Assembly (NCBI GenBank): GCA_026193755.1
Contig: JAPHUI010000262.1
Coordinates: forward strand, 1-6,612
Origin: Ignavibacteriaceae bacterium
GTDB taxonomy: Bacteria > Bacteroidota > Ignavibacteria > Ignavibacteriales > Ignavibacteriaceae
Length of the DNA stretch: 6,612 nt
Direction: 5' to 3'
Shown: positions 1 through 5,992 of the stretch, piece after piece
Layout of the letters: every line of letters begins with the position of its first letter
Numbering within the stretch: the first letter of the stretch is position 1
Translations under genes and position numbers: made by a program
The notes under the pieces: model-generated
Told to the model about the DNA's origin: nothing
The model's database searches: none
What the model saw: only the letters and a program-made list of their open reading frames with translations

Positions 1-1
1 A

Positions 2-130
2 GGTTTACCGATAACTTATGGTATTATTAAGAAAATGGGTGGTTCGATCAAAGTTCAGAGTAAGTTGAATGTGGGTTCTACGTTTACAATTTATTTATTA
101 AAAGTACCTAAAAAAGTTCTGGATGATTAA
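2..130 (+). CDS. Sensor histidine kinase, C-terminal end only (partial)
   Basis: This is the last 42 codons of a gene that starts before the window. The visible peptide begins GLPITYGIIKKMGGSI and continues to VGSTFTIYLL. That is the end of a GHKL/HATPase_c ATP-binding domain: the G2 box (GLGLP in family members, here cut to GLP), the helix after it, then the GG.I.V.S....GSTF strand pair that closes the fold. The protein ends about ten residues later at TAA (128-130), so nothing such as a receiver domain follows the ATPase domain. Family knowledge says such kinases phosphorylate a DHp histidine and pass the phosphate to a receiver. The stand-alone receiver 2 nt downstream is the obvious partner. 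The sensor part and the histidine box lie outside the window, so signal and membrane topology cannot be judged. Confidence 0.88.
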   Translation, partial: GLPITYGIIKKMGGSIKVQSKLNVGSTFTIYLLKVPKKVLDD

Positions 131-132
131 CT

Positions 133-501
133 ATGGATGATATACGTGTACTGATAGTGGATGATGAAGAAGATTTAGCTAAAACTATAGCTGAAAGATT
201 GGAGATCAGAGGTATTCATACTCAAACAGCTTCAGATGGCGATAAGGCTCTTAACTTAATTAAGTCACAGCCTCCGGATGTTGTTGTGTTAGATTTAATG
301 ATGCCCGGAATAGGAGGTCTTGGAATTTTGAAACAAATAAATTTATTGGAAAATAAAATTCCTGTTATACTCCTAACTGGATATGGCTCTAGAGAAAGGA
401 GCATTGAAGGAATGAATTTAGGAGCGTTCGATTATGTATTAAAACCCTGTAATCTTGATGATTTAATAATAAAAATACAAGAAGCAATTAAGATTAAATA
501 G
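133..501 (+). CDS. Stand-alone response regulator receiver (REC) protein, first of three
   Basis: This 122-residue protein is a single CheY-like receiver domain with no output domain. The key residues are all present: acidic pair D10/D11 in VDDEED, phospho-acceptor D54 in VVVLDLMMPG, T82 in LLTGYG, and K104-P105 in VLKPC. It should therefore accept phosphate and switch conformation. Two details differ from most relatives: the loop after the phosphorylation site reads PGIGGLGIL where PGMDGLEVL is usual, and cysteine follows the conserved KP where F is common. The ATG lies 2 nt after the stop of the upstream kinase and has no clear Shine-Dalgarno sequence, so translation is probably coupled to the kinase. 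With no DNA-binding domain it must act by protein contact or as a phosphorelay intermediate. The kinase upstream and the phosphotransfer-like protein downstream fit the latter. Confidence 0.93.
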   Translation: MDDIRVLIVDDEEDLAKTIAERLEIRGIHTQTASDGDKALNLIKSQPPDVVVLDLMMPGIGGLGILKQINLLENKIPVILLTGYGSRERSIEGMNLGAFDYVLKPCNLDDLIIKIQEAIKIK

Positions 502-510
502 CAGTTTTGT

Positions 511-515
511 GAGGA
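511..515 (+). promoter_or_regulatory. Ribosome binding site (GAGGA) fixing the start at 522
   Basis: GAGGA lies 6 nt before the ATG at 522. Another ATG at 517 is in a different frame, sits too close to the site and reaches a stop after one codon (ATG AGA TGA), so 522 is the right start. Confidence 0.6.
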
Positions 516-521
516 AATGAG

Positions 522-1178
522 ATGAACGAAAAAGACATAAAATTTATTGGAAAAATTACTGCCGGTGTAACTCACGAATTAAATAATGTTCTAGCGAGTA
601 TCCGGGAGATTTCAGGATTAATGACAGATATTTTGTCAATTACAGATGAAAAATCCTTTCCGCGAAAAGAAAAATTTCAAACCTCTTTAGGGAAAATTCA
701 AAATCAGGTTCAGCGGGGAGTAAAATTAACCAGCCAGCTAAATAAATTTTCGCACCTGACTGATAATTACAAAAATGATATAGATCTGAATGAACTCCTT
801 GAGCATCTGATCTTTTTAACTGAAAGATTTGCAAGGATAAAAAATGTAGCATTACAAAATCAATCAATAAATCAAACCATTACAATTAATACTGATCCAT
901 TACGCTTGCAAATGGCCTTGTTCAATTGCATTTCTTATTTATTAAATCAGACCGTAATTGGAGGCGAGATTAGCATCAGTCCAGAGAAAAAAGGAAAAGA
1001 ATGTTTGGTTAGTATTACTTATAAAGGAGAGGGGATAAATAAGTTGTCAATTTTTAAGGATTCTACTTCATCAGATGAATTATTGTCCTTGAAATCGACT
1101 ATGGAAAATTTAAATGGAGTTTATGAGTTAGATGCATCGAACACTGCAGTTATAATAAAAATACAAAGTAATAAATAA
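522..1178 (+). CDS. Histidine-kinase-like phosphotransfer protein with a decayed ATPase domain
   Basis: This is a 218-residue soluble protein with no sensor domain and no membrane segment. Residues 8-80 look like a HisKA dimerisation/phospho-acceptor hairpin: GKITAGVTHELNNVLASI is a good H box with H18, and E19-x-x-N22 matches the ExxN motif that HisKA proteins use for phosphatase activity. Residues 88-215 follow the layout of a HATPase_c domain (DLNELLEHL, then TDPLRLQMALFN, then VSITYKGEGI), but the catalytic residues are missing. The N-box asparagine is Y139 (ISYLL where SNAL is usual), the G1-box aspartate is Y167 (TYKGEG where TDTGPG is usual), and no G2 glycine box is visible before the end. 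ATP binding is therefore unlikely. This pattern, an intact histidine with a dead ATPase, is that of Spo0B and ChpT phosphotransferases. I infer a phosphotransfer or phosphatase role between the flanking receivers. A simple decayed kinase is the alternative. Confidence 0.72.
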   Translation: MNEKDIKFIGKITAGVTHELNNVLASIREISGLMTDILSITDEKSFPRKEKFQTSLGKIQNQVQRGVKLTSQLNKFSHLTDNYKNDIDLNELLEHLIFLTERFARIKNVALQNQSINQTITINTDPLRLQMALFNCISYLLNQTVIGGEISISPEKKGKECLVSITYKGEGINKLSIFKDSTSSDELLSLKSTMENLNGVYELDASNTAVIIKIQSNK

Positions 1179-1240
1179 AGTTCATAAATCTTTAAGACTT
1201 TTTTTTATTACATTGATTTATATGGATTAAAAATTAATCG

Positions 1241-1269
1241 TTTACTTGAATAAAAAAATATGATACAAT
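1241..1269 (+). promoter_or_regulatory. Possible sigma70-type promoter before the second receiver gene
   Basis: TTTACT (1241-1246; 4 of 6 to TTGACA) and TACAAT (1264-1269; 5 of 6 to TATAAT) are 17 nt apart. They lie in the 112-nt gap at 1179-1290, the longest non-coding stretch here. Transcription would begin near 1276, giving a leader of only about 15 nt that just contains the ribosome binding site. The region is extremely AT-rich, so a chance match is quite possible. Apart from this the gap holds only a T-run (1199-1206) after the preceding gene. Confidence 0.3.
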
Positions 1270-1276
1270 TAAAATA

Positions 1277-1285
1277 AAGGGAGAG
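1277..1285 (+). promoter_or_regulatory. Strong ribosome binding site before the second receiver gene
   Basis: AAGGGAGAG lies 5 nt before the ATG at 1291. It is one of the most purine-rich sites in the window and supports that start, which begins the protein directly at the first receiver strand. Confidence 0.6.
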
Positions 1286-1290
1286 TAAAT

Positions 1291-1779
1291 ATGGAGAAAA
1301 TAAAAATACTTTTAGTAGATGATGAGAAAGAGTTTGTAGAAACCTTATCAGAACGAATAAGGATGCGTGAACATGATTCTGATGTTGCATTGAACGGTGA
1401 GCAGGCTTTAAAGAAAATGGATGACGATTTACCCGATGTTGTAGTTCTCGATCTCAAAATGCCTGGTATGGATGGTATGGAAGTGCTTAGAAGAATCAGA
1501 AAAGCCTATCCTAAAGTTCAAGTAATTATGTTAACCGGGCATGGATCGGAGAAGGATGAAGAGGAAGCCAAAAAATTAGGGGCGTTTGAATACCTTGAGA
1601 AACCTGTAGAAATTGAAACATTGATGAAAAAAGTTAAAAAGGCTTATAAGAGTAAGTTTGAAAGCAGTATGATGGCGGCGACTTTTGCAGAAGCAGGAGA
1701 ATTTGATACAGCAAAGGAAATAAGAGATAGTGATGAGGAACAGGACGAAATCAATAAAGATAAAAAAAAATCAAAATAA
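1291..1779 (+). CDS. Response regulator receiver protein with a short charged C-terminal tail
   Basis: This 162-residue protein has a receiver domain at about residues 3-118 and a 40-residue tail. Receiver residues are complete: D10/D11, D54 in VVVLDLKMPGMDG, T82 in MLTGHGS and K104-P105. Its first helix (EKEFVETLSERIRMRE) closely resembles that of the next receiver, suggesting the two arose by duplication. The tail carries MMAATFAEAGEFDTAKEI (residues 127-144), which reads like a short amphipathic helical hairpin, then a highly charged, probably disordered end rich in D, E and K. I have an impression of similar FAEAGE-type tails on stand-alone receivers elsewhere in anaerobes, but this is memory, not a search. 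No DNA-binding domain is present. The tail may be a docking element. An A9 run (1762-1770) lies near the end of the gene. Confidence 0.92.
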   Translation: MEKIKILLVDDEKEFVETLSERIRMREHDSDVALNGEQALKKMDDDLPDVVVLDLKMPGMDGMEVLRRIRKAYPKVQVIMLTGHGSEKDEEEAKKLGAFEYLEKPVEIETLMKKVKKAYKSKFESSMMAATFAEAGEFDTAKEIRDSDEEQDEINKDKKKSK

Positions 1780-1800
1780 AATATTAAATCGGTATTTGAA

Positions 1801-2229
1801 ATGAAAATAAAAGTATTATTAGTTGATGATGAAAAAGATTTTATTGAATCATTAGCTGAAAGGCTAGAACTTAGGGAATTTGATGTTAAAACAGCTTTAA
1901 ATGGGGATGATGCAATTAATTTGATTCGTGAAAAAGAATTCGATGTTATTGTTCTGGATGTAAAAATGCCGGGCAAGAGCGGCATTGATACTTTAAAAGA
2001 AATAAAGAATATAAATCAACTATCTCAGGTAATTATGCTTACAGGACATGCAACAGTTGAATCAGCAATTCAGGGTATGAAATTAGGCGCATACGATTAT
2101 ATTATGAAACCGACCGATACCGAAGGGCTGATTAACCTTATAAATAAAGCTTACAAGATAGTTGAAGAACATAGAGAACGCATACGACGTGCTGAGATTG
2201 AAAATATCGTGAAGAAACACGGGTGGTAA
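1801..2229 (+). CDS. Response regulator receiver protein with a basic helical tail
   Basis: This 142-residue protein has a receiver domain at about residues 2-117 with all switch residues: D9/D10, D53 in VIVLDVKMPGKSG, T81 in MLTGHAT and K103-P104. After the receiver a continuous charged helix runs to the end (KIVEEHRERIRRAEIENIV, then KKHGW). The receiver resembles those of NtrC-type regulators (MLTGHATVESAI, MKLGAYDYIMKP), but the AAA+ and Fis domains are absent and the gene simply ends, with no remnant downstream. It lies 21 nt after the previous gene and has no recognisable Shine-Dalgarno sequence (the 20 nt before the ATG are AT-rich), so it may depend on translation of its neighbour. 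It probably acts as a relay or docking protein rather than a transcription factor. Confidence 0.92.
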   Translation: MKIKVLLVDDEKDFIESLAERLELREFDVKTALNGDDAINLIREKEFDVIVLDVKMPGKSGIDTLKEIKNINQLSQVIMLTGHATVESAIQGMKLGAYDYIMKPTDTEGLINLINKAYKIVEEHRERIRRAEIENIVKKHGW

Positions 2230-2256
2230 TAAGAAAGAAATTATTTTGAGGGAATT

Positions 2257-2802
2257 ATGAAAGTAAAAGAATTAATGGTTCCTTTGTCAGGTTATGCTAC
2301 TGTTTCACAAAATGCCTCTTTAGCAGACGCAGTTAAAGCACTTAAGCTTGCCCAGAAAGAGTTTGATCAGACGCGTGATCGGCACAGAGCAATTCTTGTA
2401 ACTGATGAAAATAATAAGATTGTTGGGAAGCTAAGTCAATTAGATGTTATACGATCACTAGAACCCAAGTATTTAAAATTTGATGATGGAAAAGATTTAT
2501 CACGTTTTGGTTTTTCCAAAGATTACATGGATGCAATTCTGAAAGAATATCACCTTTGGGATGAGCCACTTGATAACATTTGTGAAAAGGCTGCAAAAAT
2601 AATAGTGAAAACAATTATGTATGCACCAACTGAAGGAGAGTATGTCAGGGAAGATGCTACATTGGAAGAAGCAATACATCAGCTAGTTATGGGACGTCAT
2701 CAATCACTTTTAATAACTAGAAGCAAAGACATTGTTGGTATACTGAGACTAACAGATGTGTTTAGGGAAATCGCTAACAGGATAAGCGCTTGTAATTCTT
2801 AG
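2257..2802 (+). CDS. Two-CBS-domain protein
   Basis: This 181-residue soluble protein has two CBS repeats. The first is at about residues 3-68 (VKELMVPLSGYATVSQNASL, then RAILVTDENNKIVGKLSQLD, then VIRSL). The second is at about 117-175 (VKTIM, then REDATLEEAIHQLV, then SLLITRSKDIVGILRLTDVF). A 45-residue segment rich in aromatic and charged residues (about 70-115, including FGFSKDYMDAILKEYHLW) separates them, longer than the usual linker. CBS pairs form Bateman modules that usually bind adenine nucleotides and regulate enzymes or transporters. Here the module is free-standing, 27 nt after a receiver gene and just before an SLC13 transporter, so control of a neighbour according to energy state is a fair guess. 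GAGGGA (2248-2253) serves as ribosome binding site. No catalytic domain is present. Confidence 0.88.
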   Translation: MKVKELMVPLSGYATVSQNASLADAVKALKLAQKEFDQTRDRHRAILVTDENNKIVGKLSQLDVIRSLEPKYLKFDDGKDLSRFGFSKDYMDAILKEYHLWDEPLDNICEKAAKIIVKTIMYAPTEGEYVREDATLEEAIHQLVMGRHQSLLITRSKDIVGILRLTDVFREIANRISACNS

Positions 2803-2855
2803 GAAATATTTTTTAAATCATAAATAGATTTATTGAATGACAAAACTCATATTGC

Positions 2856-2862
2856 AGAGGAG
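2856..2862 (+). promoter_or_regulatory. Ribosome binding site (AGAGGAG) for the transporter gene
   Basis: AGAGGAG ends 9 nt before the ATG at 2872. It supports this start, which puts a short hydrophilic N-terminus before the first membrane helix. Confidence 0.6.
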
Positions 2863-2871
2863 TACAAATAA

Positions 2872-4350
2872 ATGAGTTCCGGGGCGAAAGTAAATTTTCA
2901 AAATAATAGAATAGATTGGCGTCGAATATTTTTTTTGTTTCTTGGGATTGCTCTCTTTGCGTTAGTTTACTATATCCCGCCTTTGCCTGATGCAGTTGAT
3001 CCTGCAGGAAAACATTTTGTTTTAACAAGGGAAGGTAAAGGGGCATTAGCAGTATTTCTCTTGGCTGGTACCTGGTGGGTTTTCGAGGTTGTTCCAATTG
3101 GGATTACCAGCCTTACAATTGGGGTACTTCAAGTCATCTTTCTGATTCGTCCTGCCAAAGCTGCGTTTAATGATTTTATGGATCCTTCTGTATTATTCAT
3201 TTTTGCTTCTATTATGATAGGATTGGTATTTACAAAGACAGGTCTTACAAAAAGACTGGCTTACAAGATGCTTACCATCATCGGTGAAAGAACATCAATG
3301 ATTTATTTGGGCTGCTTTATCTTTACAGCACTACTAACTCATTTAATGGCTCATACAGCTGTTGCTGCAACTATTTATCCACTACTTTTAGCAATTTATA
3401 AACTTTATGATGAAGGAAACGAACCAACAAGATTTGGCAAGGGACTTTTTATCGGGATGGCATATGTAGCGGGGGCTGGTAGCATAATAACACTTCTGGG
3501 TTCAGCACGTGCTGCAGTTGCACTAAGCTTTTATCACGATATGGTTAAAACTACTGTCTCATTTTTTGAATTGTCGTATTATATGTTCCCGGTTGGCTGG
3601 ATAATGGTTTTTATACTCTGGGGATTCATCATGATATTCTTTAAACCGGAGAAAAAGGTAATTCCCGGATTAAAGGAAAAATCGAGACAATTACATGCTC
3701 AATTAGGTAAAATTACTAGACGTGAATTGCTGGCAATTATTATAGTTGGAGGATGTGTAATTACATTATCAATGGTTTCATTTATACCTTTTCTTCAACC
3801 GATTAATAAGACAGCAATTATTCTTGTTTCCACAATTCTATTCTTTGTTTTCAAAATACTAGATTTAGATGATCTCGAAGCTCTTCCTTGGAATATCATT
3901 TTGCTTTTTGCAGGCGCAATGAGCATAGGATTCTGTCTCTGGCAAACCGGGGCAGCTGAATGGTTAGCTATTAATTGGTTAGTGTTCTTTAAAGATGCGC
4001 ACTGGTTTATTTTCGTTATGGCTATCGCTCTGTTTGTTTTACTCATGACTAACTTTATAATGAATGTAGCTGCTATAGCAATATCACTTCCGGTTGCTTT
4101 GGTTATTGCACCTTACTTGAATGTAGCATCAGAAGTAATTCTGTTTGTTTCATTAGTAACTGCAGGAATGCCTTTTTTATTGCTAGTTGGGGCTGCTCCC
4201 AATGCCATCGCCTATAATTCCAGGCAGTTTACTTCAGGTGAATTTTTTAAATACGGCGTCGTTGCGAGTATTATTTTACTAGTAGTACTTGGTCTAACAG
4301 TATTAATTCTTTGGCCGTTGATGGGGATGCCAATTACAATGATGAATTAA
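2872..4350 (+). CDS. SLC13/DASS-family anion transporter with atypical SNT motifs
   Basis: This 492-residue inner-membrane protein has roughly 11-13 hydrophobic segments, a normal length for the divalent anion:Na+ symporter family. Family marks include WWVFEVVPIGITSL (68-81), ALLTHLMAHTAVAATIYP (153-170), LPWNIILLFAGAMSIG (338-353), LMTNFIMNVAAIAISLP (391-407) and the C-terminal GAAPNAIAYNSRQFTSGEFF (440-459). The two hairpin SNT motifs, which line the Na+ and carboxylate/sulfate site in VcINDY and relatives, read AHT (160-162) and MNV (397-399) here, so substrate or ion coupling may differ from characterised members. A basic cytoplasmic-type loop lies at about 258-283. It sits 69 nt after the CBS gene and upstream of a TauE/SafE permease, hinting at sulfur-oxyanion or organic-acid traffic, which is inference. 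Family assignment is firm; substrate is unknown. Confidence 0.9.
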   Translation: MSSGAKVNFQNNRIDWRRIFFLFLGIALFALVYYIPPLPDAVDPAGKHFVLTREGKGALAVFLLAGTWWVFEVVPIGITSLTIGVLQVIFLIRPAKAAFNDFMDPSVLFIFASIMIGLVFTKTGLTKRLAYKMLTIIGERTSMIYLGCFIFTALLTHLMAHTAVAATIYPLLLAIYKLYDEGNEPTRFGKGLFIGMAYVAGAGSIITLLGSARAAVALSFYHDMVKTTVSFFELSYYMFPVGWIMVFILWGFIMIFFKPEKKVIPGLKEKSRQLHAQLGKITRRELLAIIIVGGCVITLSMVSFIPFLQPINKTAIILVSTILFFVFKILDLDDLEALPWNIILLFAGAMSIGFCLWQTGAAEWLAINWLVFFKDAHWFIFVMAIALFVLLMTNFIMNVAAIAISLPVALVIAPYLNVASEVILFVSLVTAGMPFLLLVGAAPNAIAYNSRQFTSGEFFKYGVVASIILLVVLGLTVLILWPLMGMPITMMN

Positions 4351-4436
4351 GTAATCAGATCATGTTATTAAATTAAATTAATTAGAAAATTTAGATTTAT
4401 AAGAAGGGAAAGTATTTTTTTGAGGAACATTCAGTA

Positions 4437-5948
4437 ATGCAAATTATATGTATATCCTGTCATAGTTATGGTTACGGTAAAGAGTTAGCAGAAAAACTAG
4501 CATCCGAATTAGGTTATGATCACATTGCTAGAGAAGAGCTAGCCGATCAGGCTACAGAACGTGGTATACCTGTAGGAAAATTAGAAACTGCCATTCTAAA
4601 ACATCAGCTCATAACAGAAGAACTCTCAATTGAAATCGAGCGATTTAAAGCTTTCATCACCGCTGAGATTTGTAAACGAACTAAAAAGAGAGGAGTAGTC
4701 TATCACGGCAGAATGGGTCACATGGTTCTTCAAGGTCTTCCCAATGTAATACGAATAAGAGCAACATCTGATGAAAAAGAACGCATAAACAGAGTTATGC
4801 AACGAATGAATTTGAATAGTAAGCAAGCTAAAAATTATATTGAACAGGTTGATGAGGATAGATGTAGATATACAAAATACTTCTATAATGTTGATTGCAA
4901 TGAACCGACTCTTTTTGATTTAGTTGCTAATTCTACGAATTTATCTATTAATGATTCTGTAACTGCTTTAATAAATCTAACCAGGTTACCTGAATTTCAG
5001 CCAACGCCTGAATCAAATCAAAAAATCGAAGATCTTCTTTTACAATCACAATGTAGACTTGCAATTGCTGAAGATGCGAGAACGAGAGTAGCAAAGGTTG
5101 ATGTGAAGGCATATCAGGGAAATGTTTCTCTGACCTATTTACCTGCTTTTGTAAAACAAGCAGAATTTATTCCTCAGGTTCTTAAAAAGATTGAGAACAT
5201 GAGATCTTTGGTTTGTACTATGGCTGCTACAAACATACTTTGTATTCAGGAGCGGTTTAATCCTGATGCTGATACATTCAATCACCTTGTTGAGATAGCA
5301 GGTAAATGGAACGCATCGGTAGAATTAGTTAGGCTTGTACATCAAATGCGAGATGATAAAGTCTTACAAAAAGAAGAAATTGCTCAGGCAAAATTTTCCG
5401 ACAGGGAAAAGAATGGGGGAATTTTGGATGACACTTCAGAGACTGAAGAAGATGAAAAAGATAAATATGGAGTACCTGAAACGATCAACCGATTAATCCA
5501 GGTAGGAAGAGCAGGAGCTGTAAATACTATTTATGGAGGAGTACAACCTCTTGCCAACATGGTAAAAAGTTCGAAAGGTAATTGTCTTGTTGTAGTCGGT
5601 GATGTTTTTCTTTCTTCAGGAAGTGCATCTCAAAAAAGGATGAAGAGGGATTTAATTAGTCTTCTATCCGATCAATCGCGAGTGCCTGTGATTAGCTCTG
5701 ATGATCTTAAGGAACAGTATTTGTTTGGACCAAAGCAAAGGATTAAAACTTTAGTTTTCGCTTTAATAAGTGTACTGCTTTTTTATTTTGTTTTTACGAA
5801 TCAGGAATTAATATTAAAATTTTTAACGCCTTCAGATACCGAATTTAAAATATTAGCAGTACTTATAATTGCACTCTCAGTCCCACTCGCTGCATACGTA
5901 ATTGGTAACCTTTGGCATAACATTTTAAAATTAGTCAAGTTAGAGTGA
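4437..5948 (+). CDS. Cytidylate-kinase-like protein with BON-like segment and C-terminal membrane anchor
   Basis: This is a 503-residue multidomain protein. Residues 1-185 match the cytidylate-kinase-like family: CISCHSYGYGKELAEKLA (5-22), GYDHIAREEL, GVVYHGRMGHMVLQGLPNVI (86-105), IRATSDEKERINRVMQR, and RYTKYFYNVDCNEPTLFDLV (144-163). The P-loop is partial: GYGK (12-15) is followed by E rather than S/T and lacks the leading glycine, so kinase activity is uncertain. Relatives of this family often have GGRE at the same place. Residues about 205-265 resemble a BON domain (VDVKAYQGNVSL). An acidic linker (330-343) leads to a segment with NCLVVVGDVFLSSGSASQKR (382-401) that I do not recognise. 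Two membrane helices end the protein (about 436-456 and 471-493). The bulk probably faces the cytoplasm. GAGGA at 4422-4426 precedes the start. A signalling or regulatory role beside the transporters is more likely than housekeeping nucleotide metabolism. Confidence 0.8.
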   Translation: MQIICISCHSYGYGKELAEKLASELGYDHIAREELADQATERGIPVGKLETAILKHQLITEELSIEIERFKAFITAEICKRTKKRGVVYHGRMGHMVLQGLPNVIRIRATSDEKERINRVMQRMNLNSKQAKNYIEQVDEDRCRYTKYFYNVDCNEPTLFDLVANSTNLSINDSVTALINLTRLPEFQPTPESNQKIEDLLLQSQCRLAIAEDARTRVAKVDVKAYQGNVSLTYLPAFVKQAEFIPQVLKKIENMRSLVCTMAATNILCIQERFNPDADTFNHLVEIAGKWNASVELVRLVHQMRDDKVLQKEEIAQAKFSDREKNGGILDDTSETEEDEKDKYGVPETINRLIQVGRAGAVNTIYGGVQPLANMVKSSKGNCLVVVGDVFLSSGSASQKRMKRDLISLLSDQSRVPVISSDDLKEQYLFGPKQRIKTLVFALISVLLFYFVFTNQELILKFLTPSDTEFKILAVLIIALSVPLAAYVIGNLWHNILKLVKLE

Positions 5949-5982
5949 GAAAAATTTTTATGGTTATAACTTGCTTATAAAT

Positions 5983-5988
5983 AGAGGA
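5983..5988 (+). promoter_or_regulatory. Ribosome binding site (AGAGGA) fixing the start at 5993
   Basis: AGAGGA lies 4 nt before the ATG at 5993, a slightly short spacing. The only nearby upstream ATG in the same frame (5960) runs into TAA after six codons, so 5993 is the start. Confidence 0.55.
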
Positions 5989-5992
5989 TAGC

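Noticed and set aside
1177..1206. Possible intrinsic terminator after the decayed kinase gene (AAAGT/ACTTT pairing followed by eight T)
   Set aside because: The stem is only about 5 bp, nearly all A-T, with a 15-nt loop, and overlaps the stop codon. The T-run is suggestive, but the hairpin is too weak to call in such AT-rich DNA.
2814..2832. Inverted repeat TAAATC/GATTTA with a 7-nt loop between the CBS and transporter genes
   Set aside because: The stem is 6 bp with a single G-C pair and no T-run follows it on the + strand. It is expected by chance in this base composition.
4351..4436. Possible promoter (TATAAG near 4398) before the kinase-like gene
   Set aside because: No acceptable -35 element lies 16-18 nt upstream, and AT-rich spacers produce such -10-like strings freely.
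5950..5970. Short palindromes AAAAATTTTT and GTTATAAC before the TauE/SafE gene
   Set aside because: They are too short and A/T-only or nearly so. Without a second copy elsewhere in the window there is no case for an operator.
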